Source of the DNA: Patagioenas fasciata
Taxonomy: Eukaryota; Chordata; Aves; Columbiformes; Columbidae
Length of the DNA stretch: 64,000 nucleotides
Direction of reading: 5' to 3'
Assembly: GCF_037038585.1 (NCBI RefSeq)
Contig: NC_092521.1
Coordinates: forward strand, 52,646,398-52,710,397
In this document: one piece after another, positions 1 through 12,700 of the stretch
How the letters are laid out: every line of letters begins with the position of its first letter
Numbering within the stretch: the first letter of the stretch is position 1
Notes under the pieces: model-generated
Seen by the model: the letters and a program-made list of their open reading frames with translations, nothing else
Database searches by the model: none
What the model was told of the DNA's origin: nothing
Position numbers and translations under genes: made by a program

Positions 1-3000
1 TTCATCTCATTTGAATAAGCCTTTATCTTCATAAGTCATAACAGATATCCAACCAAAGAGCTTTGCTTCTTCCTTTCAGCTTTTAATGGTCAGTTTCTTT
101 CAGGATTTTCAATCAGGAAAGGAAACTGGTCTGTTGTCAGTGGTGTGTCCCTCTTCACCACTTCACCAAACAAGTCAGTAAAAAGCAATTTTATTTTTAC
201 CAATAAAATTATGCATTTAATATGCCTTGAGATGAAGCTATATCCACAATAAATCTGAAAATTGCCTTTCAACAATTTCAGTGTAATGGAATAAAGAATA
301 TTTCCCTGGCTGCACATATGTGGGCACAATAATACACTGGGATTTTTACAAGTGCCAAAGTGAGTGAAGATTATAAGCCTTAATGATTTTCATCTCAATC
401 TTCCGCCCAGCAAGATGTCTATGAAAAGAAATTCAATGCAGGGCAATATCCTCTATTCCAGTGTTCAAACAGTTGCAGAGATGCTTGACCTCATTACAGG
501 TCTCCTACTGCATCATCCTGACTTACATCATAGGATAATACATGGGTCCACTAAGACTAAATCCATTTGCCACCACTTTCCACCTCGTCCATGCAATGGT
601 GCCCACCAGACTGATCCACCTAGGAACATCCGGGCATCTCTATAGTCTCCACACAGTGTCAAATAGTTTAGAAAGCAGAAAAACTCCATCAGTTCCAAAT
701 ATTTCCAGGGAATATGAAATTCTGTGAGATGGAACTTGACTCCATAATCTCTCTAACTTTTCTTCAAAGGGTTGGGCAACACTTGGATCCTGTTGGCAGT
801 GAGGGCATTTGGTAGCACATGGTTCTGGGCAGAAACAAACCAAGTCAAGCAGCAGTGAGAAGACTTTAACTTCTTTTGTCTTTGTTATCAGGTTAGTAAA
901 AAATAATTGATTCAATTGTCACTTATTTGTATTCCTCAATGGAAAGAATAGGGCTCATGTGTTGAAAGGACTGCTTGTTATTTCTGGAAATACAAATTCC
1001 AGAACAGCCAAGTCATTAGCTAATGTTGGACTGAAACCTCCCACTGTCATTATGCACTGATAGTTTATGCTTTCTGCTACTGGTTTCAAATGTCCTGGGT
1101 TTTCCATGTGCTTTCTTCCAAGGGAGTCAAAACAGCTGCATCACACAGGAAAGTTTTCTTTAGAGAAAGTTCATGAAGCTTTATAATTTATCATGAAAAG
1201 CATGAAAAGGTCTCCATTGCTTATACAAAGAATGGCTGTTTGGAATACATGACTGAAATTTAGTTAGAAATGCTGAATGAGAGCTGACAGATCCAGATCA
1301 GCACCATTCTGTATCTCAGAGCAAAGTCACCTGCTGAAATGGCTGTGATCTCTTTTTTTTTTTTTCCATTAGTAACCTGTGGAAAACTGAAATCCCTTTG
1401 GAATTCAGAGGTATTAATGATGTATTAATTTCCACCATCCACATTTATCACTGAGATGAAAGGCTGGTTCACAGTGAGAGCAAAGACAGACAGCTGGAGT
1501 CTTGGTTAAATTACGTCAGGTTTTTGGGATAAGTTTAGTCTCATTCAAAGTGAAAATGGCCCTGCTATCACGTTCTTGCTTACGACTCAGGTTACAGAGT
1601 TGGATGACAGCCATGAGAGTAGCTGACAATTCCTTATGTCCAGCTCAGATCAGACCCAAAGGATTTGTCTGGAATCCTCTCTAGGAGGAATGTCAAAACA
1701 AGTCACTCACAGTGGTTACACTATGGGGAAAATGTATCTGTGCAGAGCCTGGCTACCGGTTGTCATCGTCCAAGGACAGAGAACAAGTGACTTCATGAGC
1801 ATCAGCTCTGGCCTATTAATCACAGAATCACAGCATGTCAGGGATTGGAAGGGACCTCAAAACATCATCCAGTCCAATCCCCCTGCCGGAGCAGGAACAC
1901 CTAGATGAGGTTACACAGGAAGGTGTCCAGGTGGGTTTTGAATCTCTTCAGAGCAGGAAACTCCACAACCCCCATGGGCAGTCTGTTCCAGTGCTCTGTC
2001 ACCCTCACTGTGAAGAAGTTTCTTCTCATATTTAAGTGGAAACTCCTATGTTCCATTGCCCCTTGTCTTATCATTGATTGTCACTGAAAAGAGCCTGGCT
2101 CCATCCTCGTGACACTCACCCTTTACACATTTATAAACATTCATGAGGTCACCCCTCAGCCTCCTCCAAGCTAAAGAGACCCAGCTCCCTCAGCCTTTCC
2201 TCATAAGGGAGATGCTCCACTCCCTTAATCATCTTTGTTGCCCTGCGCTGGACTCTCTCCAGCAGTTCCCTGTCCTTCTTGAACTGAGGGGCCCAGAACT
2301 GGACACAATATTCCAGATGTGGTCTCACCAGAGCAGAGCAGAGGGAAAGGAGAACCTGTCTCGACCTCCTAACCAACCCCCTTCTAATACACCTCAGGAT
2401 GCCATTGGCCTTCTTGGCCACAAGGGCACAGTGCTGGCTCATGGTCATCCTGCTGTCCACCAGGACCCCCAGGTCCCTTTCCCCTACACTGCTCTCTAAG
2501 AGGTTGTTCTCCAATTTATATTGATACCTAATGTACATCTTAGTAGCAATTTTAATCAAGTCCTGAGATTAAGGGTTTTAAGACCAAAATAAACACAGAG
2601 TCCATAAAGCCAAGTATGAGTACTACTTAACAACCTGATATAGTAGATATTTTCTGTTGTCTCCACAAATAGAATCTCCATAGGATTTATTCCTAATTAA
2701 TGCTTAATGCTGAACACAAGCTCCTTTATTGTTCATTTTATAAACACATTCACACGTTTTATATACACATTCTAGAAGTATCTTTTAAATTAAATAATAA
2801 GCATCAAATCTCATTTTATATTTGAAAAAAACGTTATTACCTATTATCTTAACAACTTGATGGTATCTGTGTAACATGAAACAGATAAGAAAGCTCAGCT
2901 CAGCAGATGATGAGACAGTAAAGCTTCAGAAGTCACTGTTAACTAAGCTAAATTCAATTCCAGTCAGACTAAACTTTATTCTTACAGTAAAGATTTTGTC

Positions 3001-3558
3001 ATAATGAGTAGAAAGCTTCCAATGGCCTCTAAAGGTTTCAGAAGATTTGGATGCTCCTGGATCTGTCTGCAGTCTTTCACTTCAATTAATTATTATGTGT
3101 CTGCTATGAACACCCTACATCATGAGATTTCAGTTTCATGGAGATTCAGCACTATAACTGCTCAGCAGCCAATCAGCCAGTTCATAAACAAAGCACATGT
3201 TAATGCTTTAGGGACATTAATGGCATTTGTAGACTAAACAGAAGTCTTTGGAAAACATGATTTCGAGGATAGTACTGACAATAAATTAAGCTGCTATTTT
3301 TCCTTTATCAGGAGACAGAAGAATGCCTTGATGTCTCCATGCAAGGAAAAAAAAAAATCTATGTATTCTTATTGTTGTTACACAAAGAATTATTTTTGCT
3401 TTTAATATTTTGCTTTTTTTATGTACAAAGTGACTTGAAAGGTGTTTTGCAGGCCTCTGTACCTGATCATTTTTATCAAACTTCTATCGTTCCTGAAAAA
3501 ACACCACATTCACTGAGGTGACTTAAGGTATTGGTTATGTGGTAAAATACAAACTTAC
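1..3558 (-). other. MYOM1 intron 5 (partial)
   Basis: Presumed intron of MYOM1 continuing to the left edge. It is AT-rich. The only clear content is a CR1 fragment at 1819-2545. The open frames at 364-645 and 640-915 resemble nothing I recognise and have no myomesin-like residues. Confidence 0.6.
1819..2545 (-). mobile_element. CR1 LINE 3' fragment
   Basis: The CR1 3' terminus (CACAGAATCACAGCATG on the plus strand) starts near 1819. The minus-strand frame 2559-2149 encodes the C-terminal part of the CR1 reverse-transcriptase ORF (motifs [35 protein letters not shown]). It is a 5'-truncated, non-functional copy of the same subfamily as those at 7.7 and 34.8 kb. Confidence 0.9.
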
Positions 3559-3716
3559 CACGTAACACGAGGTGCTGGCCAGCCAGCCACGGAGCAATGA
3601 AATTTGACATTCTGCTTTTCCCAGATAGTGTGAGAACGAGGCTCGATAACAAACTCAGGAGCATGTAAAAGTTTATCTTGATTCAACTTTTTGTGGAATG
3701 CCTGAGTCTCTTCTAG
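3559..3716 (-). CDS. MYOM1: MYOM1 exon 5 (start of first Ig domain)
   Basis: A 158-nt exon between acceptor TTTTCTAG and donor ACGTG/GTAAGT. It begins in phase 0 with LEETQAFHKKLNQDK and enters the first Ig-like domain (HAPEFVIEPRSHTIWEKQN, then Cys299 and the C-strand Trp311). The acceptor lies within a CTAGCTAG doublet, so a shift of four bases would break the frame; the first CTAG is used. The next exon (rest of the Ig domain) was not found in 1-3558 and is presumed left of the window. Confidence 0.9.
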
Positions 3717-6700
3717 CTAGAAAAGAAACATGTGATTATAAACTCCAGAAGTTATAAATGCAAACTATTAATATGCAAAAAAGCATTTTATAAGACCAGT
3801 AAAAGGATACCCATTTTTTATTTAAGTATCCAGATAGACATATTTAATGTATTTATTTCACTTTGACACAGAAAACAATGCTTTCATCTTTAAGTGGTTC
3901 TCCTTCCAAAATATCTAGATTTGATTTTCCTGAGTTTTATGGTCTTTTTTTTTCCTTAAAACTATTCTAAGTAAAATAATCCTGCACATCTAATTATTTT
4001 TCTTAAATACAGACTGAAAGGTGACATAGGTCTGAAATTCAGATGTCTTCTGTACTTTTGCTCTAATGCAAAACTGACAGACCTGCTCTCAAACCCTTCC
4101 TGCTGATGGGATCTTTCATCCTCCCAGGGTAACTGTTTCAACTGGTTGGTTATCCACAGAGCTTTTGTTTTTTACTACTGTAATTGTGACTACCCACAGT
4201 GTAAATCAGGGCCCTATTGTGCTAGGCATGTTACAAACACCAAACAAAAAAAAGATCCATGTTGTTTACAGCCTATGTGTTCATTTCTACTCTTTTACCG
4301 TTTTCTTCAGGGCCACACGCTCAGCAGACTCCCGGATTGCTACTTTCCGTGATTTTTTTTCATGGTGTTCCTCTTCAGAAGTCGACTTGGCCACTTTGCT
4401 GACACTGACTCCTTCCCCTGTGGCAAAAAGGTTCCTCTTGGCAACATATGCAGCACTTTCTTTAATTCTTTCTTCTTCCGTGTCTGTGATCCCACTGATA
4501 CTCACTTCTCTGAAAGAATTTTTAAAAATCAGAATCCCATTGGAAAATGCCGAGAACATGTTCCATTTATACTTTCTATCAAAATAGCCAAGTACAGTGG
4601 CCAACAGCCTTTGAAAATTAATTTCTGCCATTACAGTCTCAAATGTATTTAAAGAAAAAACAGGGAATAGTACTGCAGAATGACTAGTTCACTGTCTGAA
4701 GTCATGGCTGTTTTCAGTGCCTCTCTATATAACTACACCATACACATTTTCAGTTTAACCATTATCTTGCTGTGGTTTTATATATCCATTGCTATAAAGA
4801 TTAGTGTAAGGCATACCCACTGATCTTCAGTTATTGACTTATGGCTATAGCACTCATAGTAACACTACCAAAGGGGCAGGAGATAATCATGGCTGCATAA
4901 CAATGTCATCCTTTGTAATTTATACAAAAAGGCTCATTACCGTATATCACAAATGTTCTCATTATTCATAGAAAATTCAACCCTGCAATGTTTGTAGGGT
5001 GGCTGTTCATCCAAATGTTTTCAGGAAGATTATTAAGGATTTTCTTGAATCACCCTGCTCGGGATTTCTACAAAAGTGGGATGCAAAGAACGCTTACTCT
5101 TAATGGGCCCAATCCTATTTGCACATGCACATGTGGAAGTACTCTGTTGTTTTGGCACTGCCAGGACATTACAGCTGCTGTAGTAATGCATATATAGTGA
5201 GAGTTTCTTGATATAAGGAGAAGCATTAATAACTTTCTGCTGAGTTTAGTTACTTTAGGGTTACATTAGATGGCACACTGAAAAGAGCGTCTGTTTAAGT
5301 TCTCATTAAGTGCCATCTTGCAAATACTCTAGAGAAAGCAGCCTCTGTTTAATTCCAGAATGCACTCAAGCACAGCCTCTCTATTTTATCATAAAACGCT
5401 ACTACTGCTACAAAGAAAAATGATTAGAATGATTTTTTTTCCTGTTTTCTTTAAAATTGCTAATATTATGTGCCTAATAGCACATCTCAACATCCAAGAA
5501 AATTTGGATTCAAGCCCATAATTAAGTGTCCAGCCCCTTATTTTTGGGCTACAGGGTCAGTTCAGTGAGTCGCAAGACAACCAAGAAATGGTAAGTGCTG
5601 TAAACTGAATTATGCATAAAAATTGCTCAAAAGACTAAAAAACTTACTTAACAAGATAGAGCTTTGACCTCCCTCATTTGTTCAAACCCTACCTTGAACC
5701 TTTTGTGTTTCACGTTGCTTTAACAGAAAGATCCTTAAAAGTATCAGTGAGATGACTGATTCCCTTTACTTAGGCACATCAGCTTCCCCCATAAATATCA
5801 TCCAAAGCTATAGAGATATGCCAGAGATTTCTAGAGACAATTTTAAAAACTCAGTTTAAAGAATATGAATCTATCTACATTCAGTTTAAACAAATCAGTG
5901 GCATTTTCCTTCAAAGGCAAGCTGACGTGATTTCCTCCTTAATTACTGTACAGTGTGGACCCACTCCTCAAGGTATAAAGCATCTTCTGGGAGCTGCTGA
6001 ATATCCTCAGACTAATATAGGACTCAGCCTAGTCATCTGCAGTAGTGATCCCCAGATGCTTTTAATCAACAGTATTAAATATTTAGATTTGCTAATCATT
6101 TATTCCTGTTATAATCTTCAGATCAAAGTGAAACATGTTCCCTGAAATGATGAATGCATCAGAAGTAGCATACAGTATCATTTAAAAATTGATTCTGTAG
6201 TCAAGTCTCAGAGGTTTCAGTAGAAAACACTTTTCAAACAGAAACAAAGGGGTCAAACCCCAAAGAGCACACAGAAACTATAATTTAAAGGATATCTGCC
6301 ATCAGCAGTCCTTTGGGAAAGGTTGATTAGTTGTTGCAAATAGTTCTATGAGCCTCATCCAGTATCTTTAGCACTTACGATATAAAATCAAGCTCTGGGT
6401 GTTCTATTATCTAGAATACTGGCTGCCTGTCCTTAATTTTATCTTGCAAGGTTTAGACTAGCTGTTTAAGAATGGTCATGAAGTGAATAATATGAGTGAG
6501 GAAGTTTTTTACAGCAGAACCTGAGGGCTCCAAAATAGAACCAAATAATGGAAACGGTGACAGGGTGCTGAAGGTCGTCCAGCAGCATGGGCAAGAGCAA
6601 GAGCTCTGAAGAACCCACAGAGATCTGACCTTTATAAATAACTATTCCTTGTAAAAGCTATCTGCCCATGGGAAACAATACATCAATTTCACAGGGGAAT

Positions 6701-9700
6701 TTGGGAATGACATGTAATGTGCACAAGGTTCAATGGGCTTCAGCTGTTATCTTTCAAACAAAAATAAATATCTGACAGGAATGTGGCATGCAACTTCCAC
6801 AGTCTTGGCAAGTGGTCATGAACATGATGCCAACAGAAAAAAAAAAAAGCCTAAAAGAGATACTCCAACCATTCCATTCCATGTTGAGTAGGGCACCCTA
6901 ACGAACATCATATGCCCTTTTAATTTTATTTTTTTTTACTACTTAGAAAGATATTTGGGTCATTTCAGAGGCACAAAAGCACACACAGCCTCCTGAGTTG
7001 CCATATACAAAAAAGTAAGATTGATGCTAACAACAGTAAGAAGAATAGTGACAATGATGTAAGTATCCAACAATATCTTTTAATGTAGGATTCTAAAGTG
7101 TTGCACAGACACAAATAAATGAAGCTACACACCATCACACTGAGTTAGATATTACTGTATTCATTTTACAAAAAAAAAAAAAAAAAGAAAAAGAAATCTC
7201 TTATTTGTTAAGATGTTAACATGATATGTTAAGATCACAGGGGCCTTTAAAACAGTACTGCCATCAGTCATGATTTTCAGCTACTGAAAAACACTATAAA
7301 TTTTACTTTTGTAGACTCTAAACACAATATAAAGGGAGTATATTTGTGTTCGAGGGAATGGGAGACAAATAATGGTGACCTGCAAATCTGTTGCTATGTA
7401 AGAAGAATCACTGGGTGAAGTGCAAATGTAATGAGAAGCCTTGAGAATATGTTACCTCAAGTTTTGTGTGAGACATATTTATGTATTTATGTCACAGAAG
7501 ATACAGCTGAAACTCTGAAGAAATTATTTTAAAATGCAACTGTGTGCTGCTGAATGTTAGTTGGATCAAAGAGCAGTGAATCTAACAAAGAAATATGCAA
7601 GGGATGAGAAAAAAATTATTCTGGGGTAGTGGGAGGCAAGTAATAAAAACCAAACTGCTGGTACAAAAGGCCAAAGCAATAACATCTCCCACTGACAAGA
7701 TGGAACTTAGTTTCATGTGAACATGGAACAGGCTGCCCAGGGGAGTTGTAGAGTCTCCTTCTCTGGAGACATTCAAAACCCTCCTGGACGCCTTCCTGTG
7801 TAACCTCATCTAAATGTTCCTGCTCTGGCAGGGGGATTGGACCTTTCGAGGTCCCTTCCAATCCCTGACATGCTGTGATTCTGTGAGAGCACAAGTTTGG
7901 ACATAAAGAATTGACTTCAGGTGTTGATTAAGCAGTAGACAGAAAAGCACTGAGTTCCAGAAACAGCTTGGAAGTGTCCCATGAAAAACACTGTGGTGCA
8001 GAAGAAACACAAGTTGAAGGAAGGTTTCTGTTCAACTCCTGGCCTCCAATCAAGAACCAGTTTTCCAGGGCACACCCCAGTATGTATTAATCTGAATAAG
8101 TGACTATGCTCAAACTGTTGGAGACTCCTAATAAAATCAGTATGCCATGCCCCAAAAAGGGTAGAGGAGCCTCCTTGCTCGTGTCAGTTCTGGCTTCCAC
8201 ATAAAGTTCACATTCAGCTTTACTGAGGACACTGCTGTAGTAAGACCTATTACATCAGTAGCAACCATGTAATAAATACCACCAACACGTGAGACCAGTG
8301 TGAATCATTATGGTGATTTAAGAGAGTATTTGGTTTAACTCCAGGTTTTCCCTGTGCTAGGACAAATTATTAGCACATCGTTTCATTGTTTCTATGTTTA
8401 ATGCTTGGTAGGAGACGTTGAATTACAGAACAAGTCTTCAAAATGAAAGAATAAGCTGAATAATGTTGACAACATGCTTGTCCAGTTCCCAGTAAACCAG
8501 GTTATAATAATATCTTAATTTCATAGAAAGTGGTCCTGACAACGTGTTCAAAACAAAGTCCAGAGACCTAGGTTTGTTTGTCCTGTCTCTGGATGCTCAG
8601 TGTCTTGTTTTCTGCCAGACAGTTGGCTTCTCTTTGTCTTGTTATCACTCATGTGAAGTGTAAACAACCATGTTGAGATCCAGGAGTGTAAAAAAAATGA
8701 ATGGACTAGTTACTTTGTAATTTGTTAATAAAATGTCAGAAATAACATACTGAACAAAAGGGAAATGAACATACCGTCCTGTGAATATGGGCACTGAGTA
8801 GTCTATGGCTTCATTCTCTTTGTCCTCAGATACCAAATTCTGTTTTGCTCTCTTCGCTTTGGGACTCATCTTATAGGACTGATCTTCAATCATTAAATTG
8901 GAATCTTTCAGTCTAAAATAAAAATAATATTGTTACATTCAAAAGAGAAACCATTAAGAAACACTTTAAAATAAGATTAAAGTACTAAATTCTTTTGCTG
9001 TCTGTTGTTTGATAAGCAAGAAAAATTCATTTTCAATAGCCATGGTTTCAGAGTTGTTAAACACATGACTAAATGCACTTTTAACAATCTTGGCATTACA
9101 AATATGACACTGATTCCCCTTGATATTAAATCTAAATAGAGAGAATAAACAATACACCTGGTAGCAATGCGCATTTAATAGCTCCTTGGTTTGTGACTTG
9201 GAGAGTTTGTATACTCAGTTTTGGTAGATTCTGAAGTCAGAGACCACTGAGTAATTCTAAAGGTTGTATCTGAACCCATAACCTCTACTTTTCCAAAATT
9301 TACAGTCCTGAAGTTGTTGGGTCCCCAAACAAAATGTTGATGTGCAAATATATTCAAAGCAATAACGTCTTTCAATCTCTCTACAGAAATCGTAGGATGG
9401 TGTATTGCTCAGTAACCAGTGTTGCCATTCCCACTGCTCTCCTGTACCACCTCAACCCATTGAAAACTGAGAGCTGAGTGAAGTAACACTGTTTATCATA
9501 GCACAGATAGATGGAGAATGAGTGGAAAGAAAGAAGATCAAACCAAATGAAACGCTTCCTTTACCAGCCAGCCTGGGAGGGATTCTGAATAGTGTGAAGC
9601 ATATTTGAGGCAGTCATTTTGGGTTCATTTTTAACATGGTTGCAAATGGTGTTAAAAAAGCTCCAAATGCCTCTGTCCTCCTTTCTCAATGCAACACATT

Positions 9701-12700
9701 TATAACTCCCAGCTCTATGGAATACCCTAATTAACTGTCAGCCTTCTATAAATCCCCAAAGTGTCTGTTAATTTCTGTCTCAACATCGCCAAGGGAAATC
9801 ATATGTGAGTCTGCATCTGGTCTGGAGATTTGTCTACACAGCATAAGCTTACTGCTTATGTGCACAGGTACAGGAGCAGAATTAAGGCATGCAGTTTCCC
9901 AGCAAGTCTCATTAGCCCAGGCATGTCTCACCAACATGGCTAACCTGCTTCCCATACCCTTCCTGTACCTTAATCTGGTGTCTGTTCGCAGAATGCTGTA
10001 CACATATAATCAGAACTCATGCTAGTGCTGAGCCCCTGAGATTGTTAGACATGAGATGTAAGTTTGCAGATATATACTTGGGCTAATGTTTTCCTTAGGC
10101 TCCAGCCCTGCCAAAGTACCAAGTTCCAGAGGCGCCACCAACACAAATCATACCAGGAAGAGTGCTTAATTTCAAAAATATGTGTTAATAATCTATCCAT
10201 GTGAGACTGTGTGTGAAATCACGTGAGTTCAGTTTCATTCTCCTGTCTTTCCTTCCTTTGTTTCTTTGTGCCCATTTCTTTGCTCAGACTGAGTTCTGTC
10301 CCTACCCAGCATATGTTAAATCAGTCTCCCATTCTCTAGCTCTCTTAATGGCTTTCTTACTGTCATCTCTTCTTCTCCTCCTTCTAGTTCCTTGCCTGAT
10401 CCTTACATCCCCTCCCACACCTGCTTTCCAGTCCTCATCTCTTTGCCCTACCACTCCCAGCATAGTCAGTAAGAGTTTCCCTTCCTTTCTGTTTAGTGCC
10501 CATCTCATCAGAATCGACTGTTTGGCTTGCATGGCATCACATTGAGGCAGTCCTCTCCTCTGTGCTCCCCAGGTGCCCACTTTGTAGCCAGTGTCACCAA
10601 GCCTACAATACCATGGCCAAGACAAACTCATTACGGGGGGTAAAAGCAAACTTGCACTGGTTTTCCTTCCTTCCTCCTCACCCTGTACCCTGGTTTCCAT
10701 GAAAACAAAAGTGCTCACACTGCAGGACTGGGGCTGAGGTTTTACCACGGCAGGCACTGCTGGGTCAGCCAAGGCACAGACTGAGTCTATGGGAGAGGGA
10801 AACTCTCTGCTTCAGGGTCTGATGCCAGATGCTGCCCAAGGCAGCCAGGGAGGGAGTCCAAGGGAGGCAGATCCAGCTTTAGGGACAGAAATCCCAGCAG
10901 CAAACACTTGGAAAAAGCCCAGGCAGAGTGAAATAAAAGGGAAGAGATGAAGTGAAGCAGAGTATGCAATGGCCTCACTGCTGGGTTGAGCAATGATGTG
11001 GTGCAATCGCTACAGTCAACTACAAGTGCATTGCTGTCAAATAAATGGTGAGAAACATTAAAGGCAAACTGGATCCTTCATGTTATTGCATGCTTTGGTT
11101 GCCCCGTGTATGTATGTGCTTACGACCAGAAAAGCACGTTTCTAAATGTCTTTTCTTCTGTCCCTTTCCTGGAAGGGGTAGCTGCAATGAGAGTGGTGCT
11201 GCCTTTTAAGAGTAAGGGTTGAGTCCTGACACTTCATAGTGGTACAGAGGAGCAAGCACTCAGCTATCAAAAGCAGAGATGATAACTGTGAAATGGATAA
11301 TTTGATCTAAGTGGATCCTGTAATTGTCTGCTGTTCTCAGGTTGCTAACACAGCACTCAAACCAATTTACTTCAGTTGTTTTCTTTTCCAAAAACTTGAC
11401 CCGACCAAGCAGAGCCCCAGTGAGAAGTGTTTCACTGAATAGTGTCAATGGTGTTTTTAGACCGGTTTACTCTTCCAGCAATGGTTAAGAGAAGGTAAAA
11501 AGAAAACTGATATAGACAAATATTTCCCCTGATAAATCCTTTTTGGTTTCCAGCAAACAGCTGGGTACATCCTGAGCCAGAGGTTGTATCCAGGCTGTAG
11601 CAGCGAGCTTACAATTTATTTATGTATGAATATGGCACTTTCTTTTGAACCTGTTTTAATCTGCAACTTTACAATGTTTTTTGTGCTTACACGTTGCTCT
11701 GCATGAGAAATAGTGAAAAATTGTTCTTTGTTCACTCTCTGCACATCTTTCCCTGTTTTATACATCAACATTACATGTTCACGTTTGCCTGCTTCCCAAG
11801 GTAAGAGCCTCAGTGTCTTATCTTCTCTAGGCAGAAGGTATTCCACACCTCCCGCTGCCCTCCTTGCTGATCTCTAACCCTTCTCTGGTTTCAGACTGTA
11901 TTTTTTAAGATGAGAAGAACTGTACTTAGTACTTCAGCTATGAGCATACCTTGGATTAAAATACAGACACAACATGCTCTCTCTTTTTATTTTCACTTTC
12001 CCTCACAGCTGTTCTGAAATTTAGAATTGCATCATGACCACATCAGGACATCCAGCTGGTGTTTTCGGAGAGGTAACCAGAGTAACTCCAGAATCTCTTT
12101 TTAGAATTGCACTGCATAAACCAAGAGCTGAGGTGAATGAGTTTTAAGCAGTGGAAAATGTTTCTGTTTTCCAAATCCTCCTATTGTCTGCTTTTGTTCA
12201 GACAGAGCTGTGAGGAGCCTAGTAGGAATGCATTTTCAAATGAAGATCTTTGCATGGGAAAACAAATCAGTCACTATTTCTATCATGGTTTATTTCCCTG
12301 TTTTCCTGTTTGTTATTACTATTTCTTCCTCTCCAACACAAAACCCAAACCCGGCCCATAACCATTATTTAGGTAGCCTGAAGGAGGACGCTGCTTTCTT
12401 GAACCAGATTTTACAGGCTTGCCCTTTATTTTAAAATGTTCCAACCTTTTACCTGATATGTGGAACAGAATCTCCCCAGAGGAGAAGGAGCAGGGTATCA
12501 GTGCTCTCTAGTTTCACAGGGAGGAACAGTATCATGACCTTTTAACAGCTTTCAGTCTCATTTGATATGCCCAGCTAGCGTATGTATGTTTTTTTCCAGG
12601 TCAGATACTATCTGTAAAGCCTTATCAAGGCTGGTGACCCAAGACTACTGTCCTCATTTCTTGATGGTTTTCAGCATGTTAAGATATCAATGCCAGCATT

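Larger units (their letters stand above)
4510..8774 (-). other. MYOM1 intron 3
   Basis: A 4.3-kb AT-rich intron. It contains an ancient repeat relic near 7.1 kb, a poly-A tract around 7170 and a plus-oriented CR1 3' end at 7726-7885. No coding signal was found. Confidence 0.8.

Noticed and set aside
364..915. Frames of 61 to 93 codons near the left edge, considered as the next MYOM1 exon.
   Set aside because: None carries the Ig-domain residues expected after Trp311, and two lie on the wrong strand.
2149..2559. A 136-codon minus-strand frame with reverse-transcriptase motifs as a possible host gene.
   Set aside because: It is the C-terminal remnant of CR1 ORF2 inside a clearly bounded CR1 3' fragment.
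4165..4652. Plus-strand frames of 96 to 140 codons.
   Set aside because: They are antisense shadows of MYOM1 exon 4 and flanking intron.
10302..10772. A 156-codon minus-strand frame.
   Set aside because: Low-complexity Arg/Gly-rich translation of a pyrimidine-rich intron stretch, with no conserved motif.
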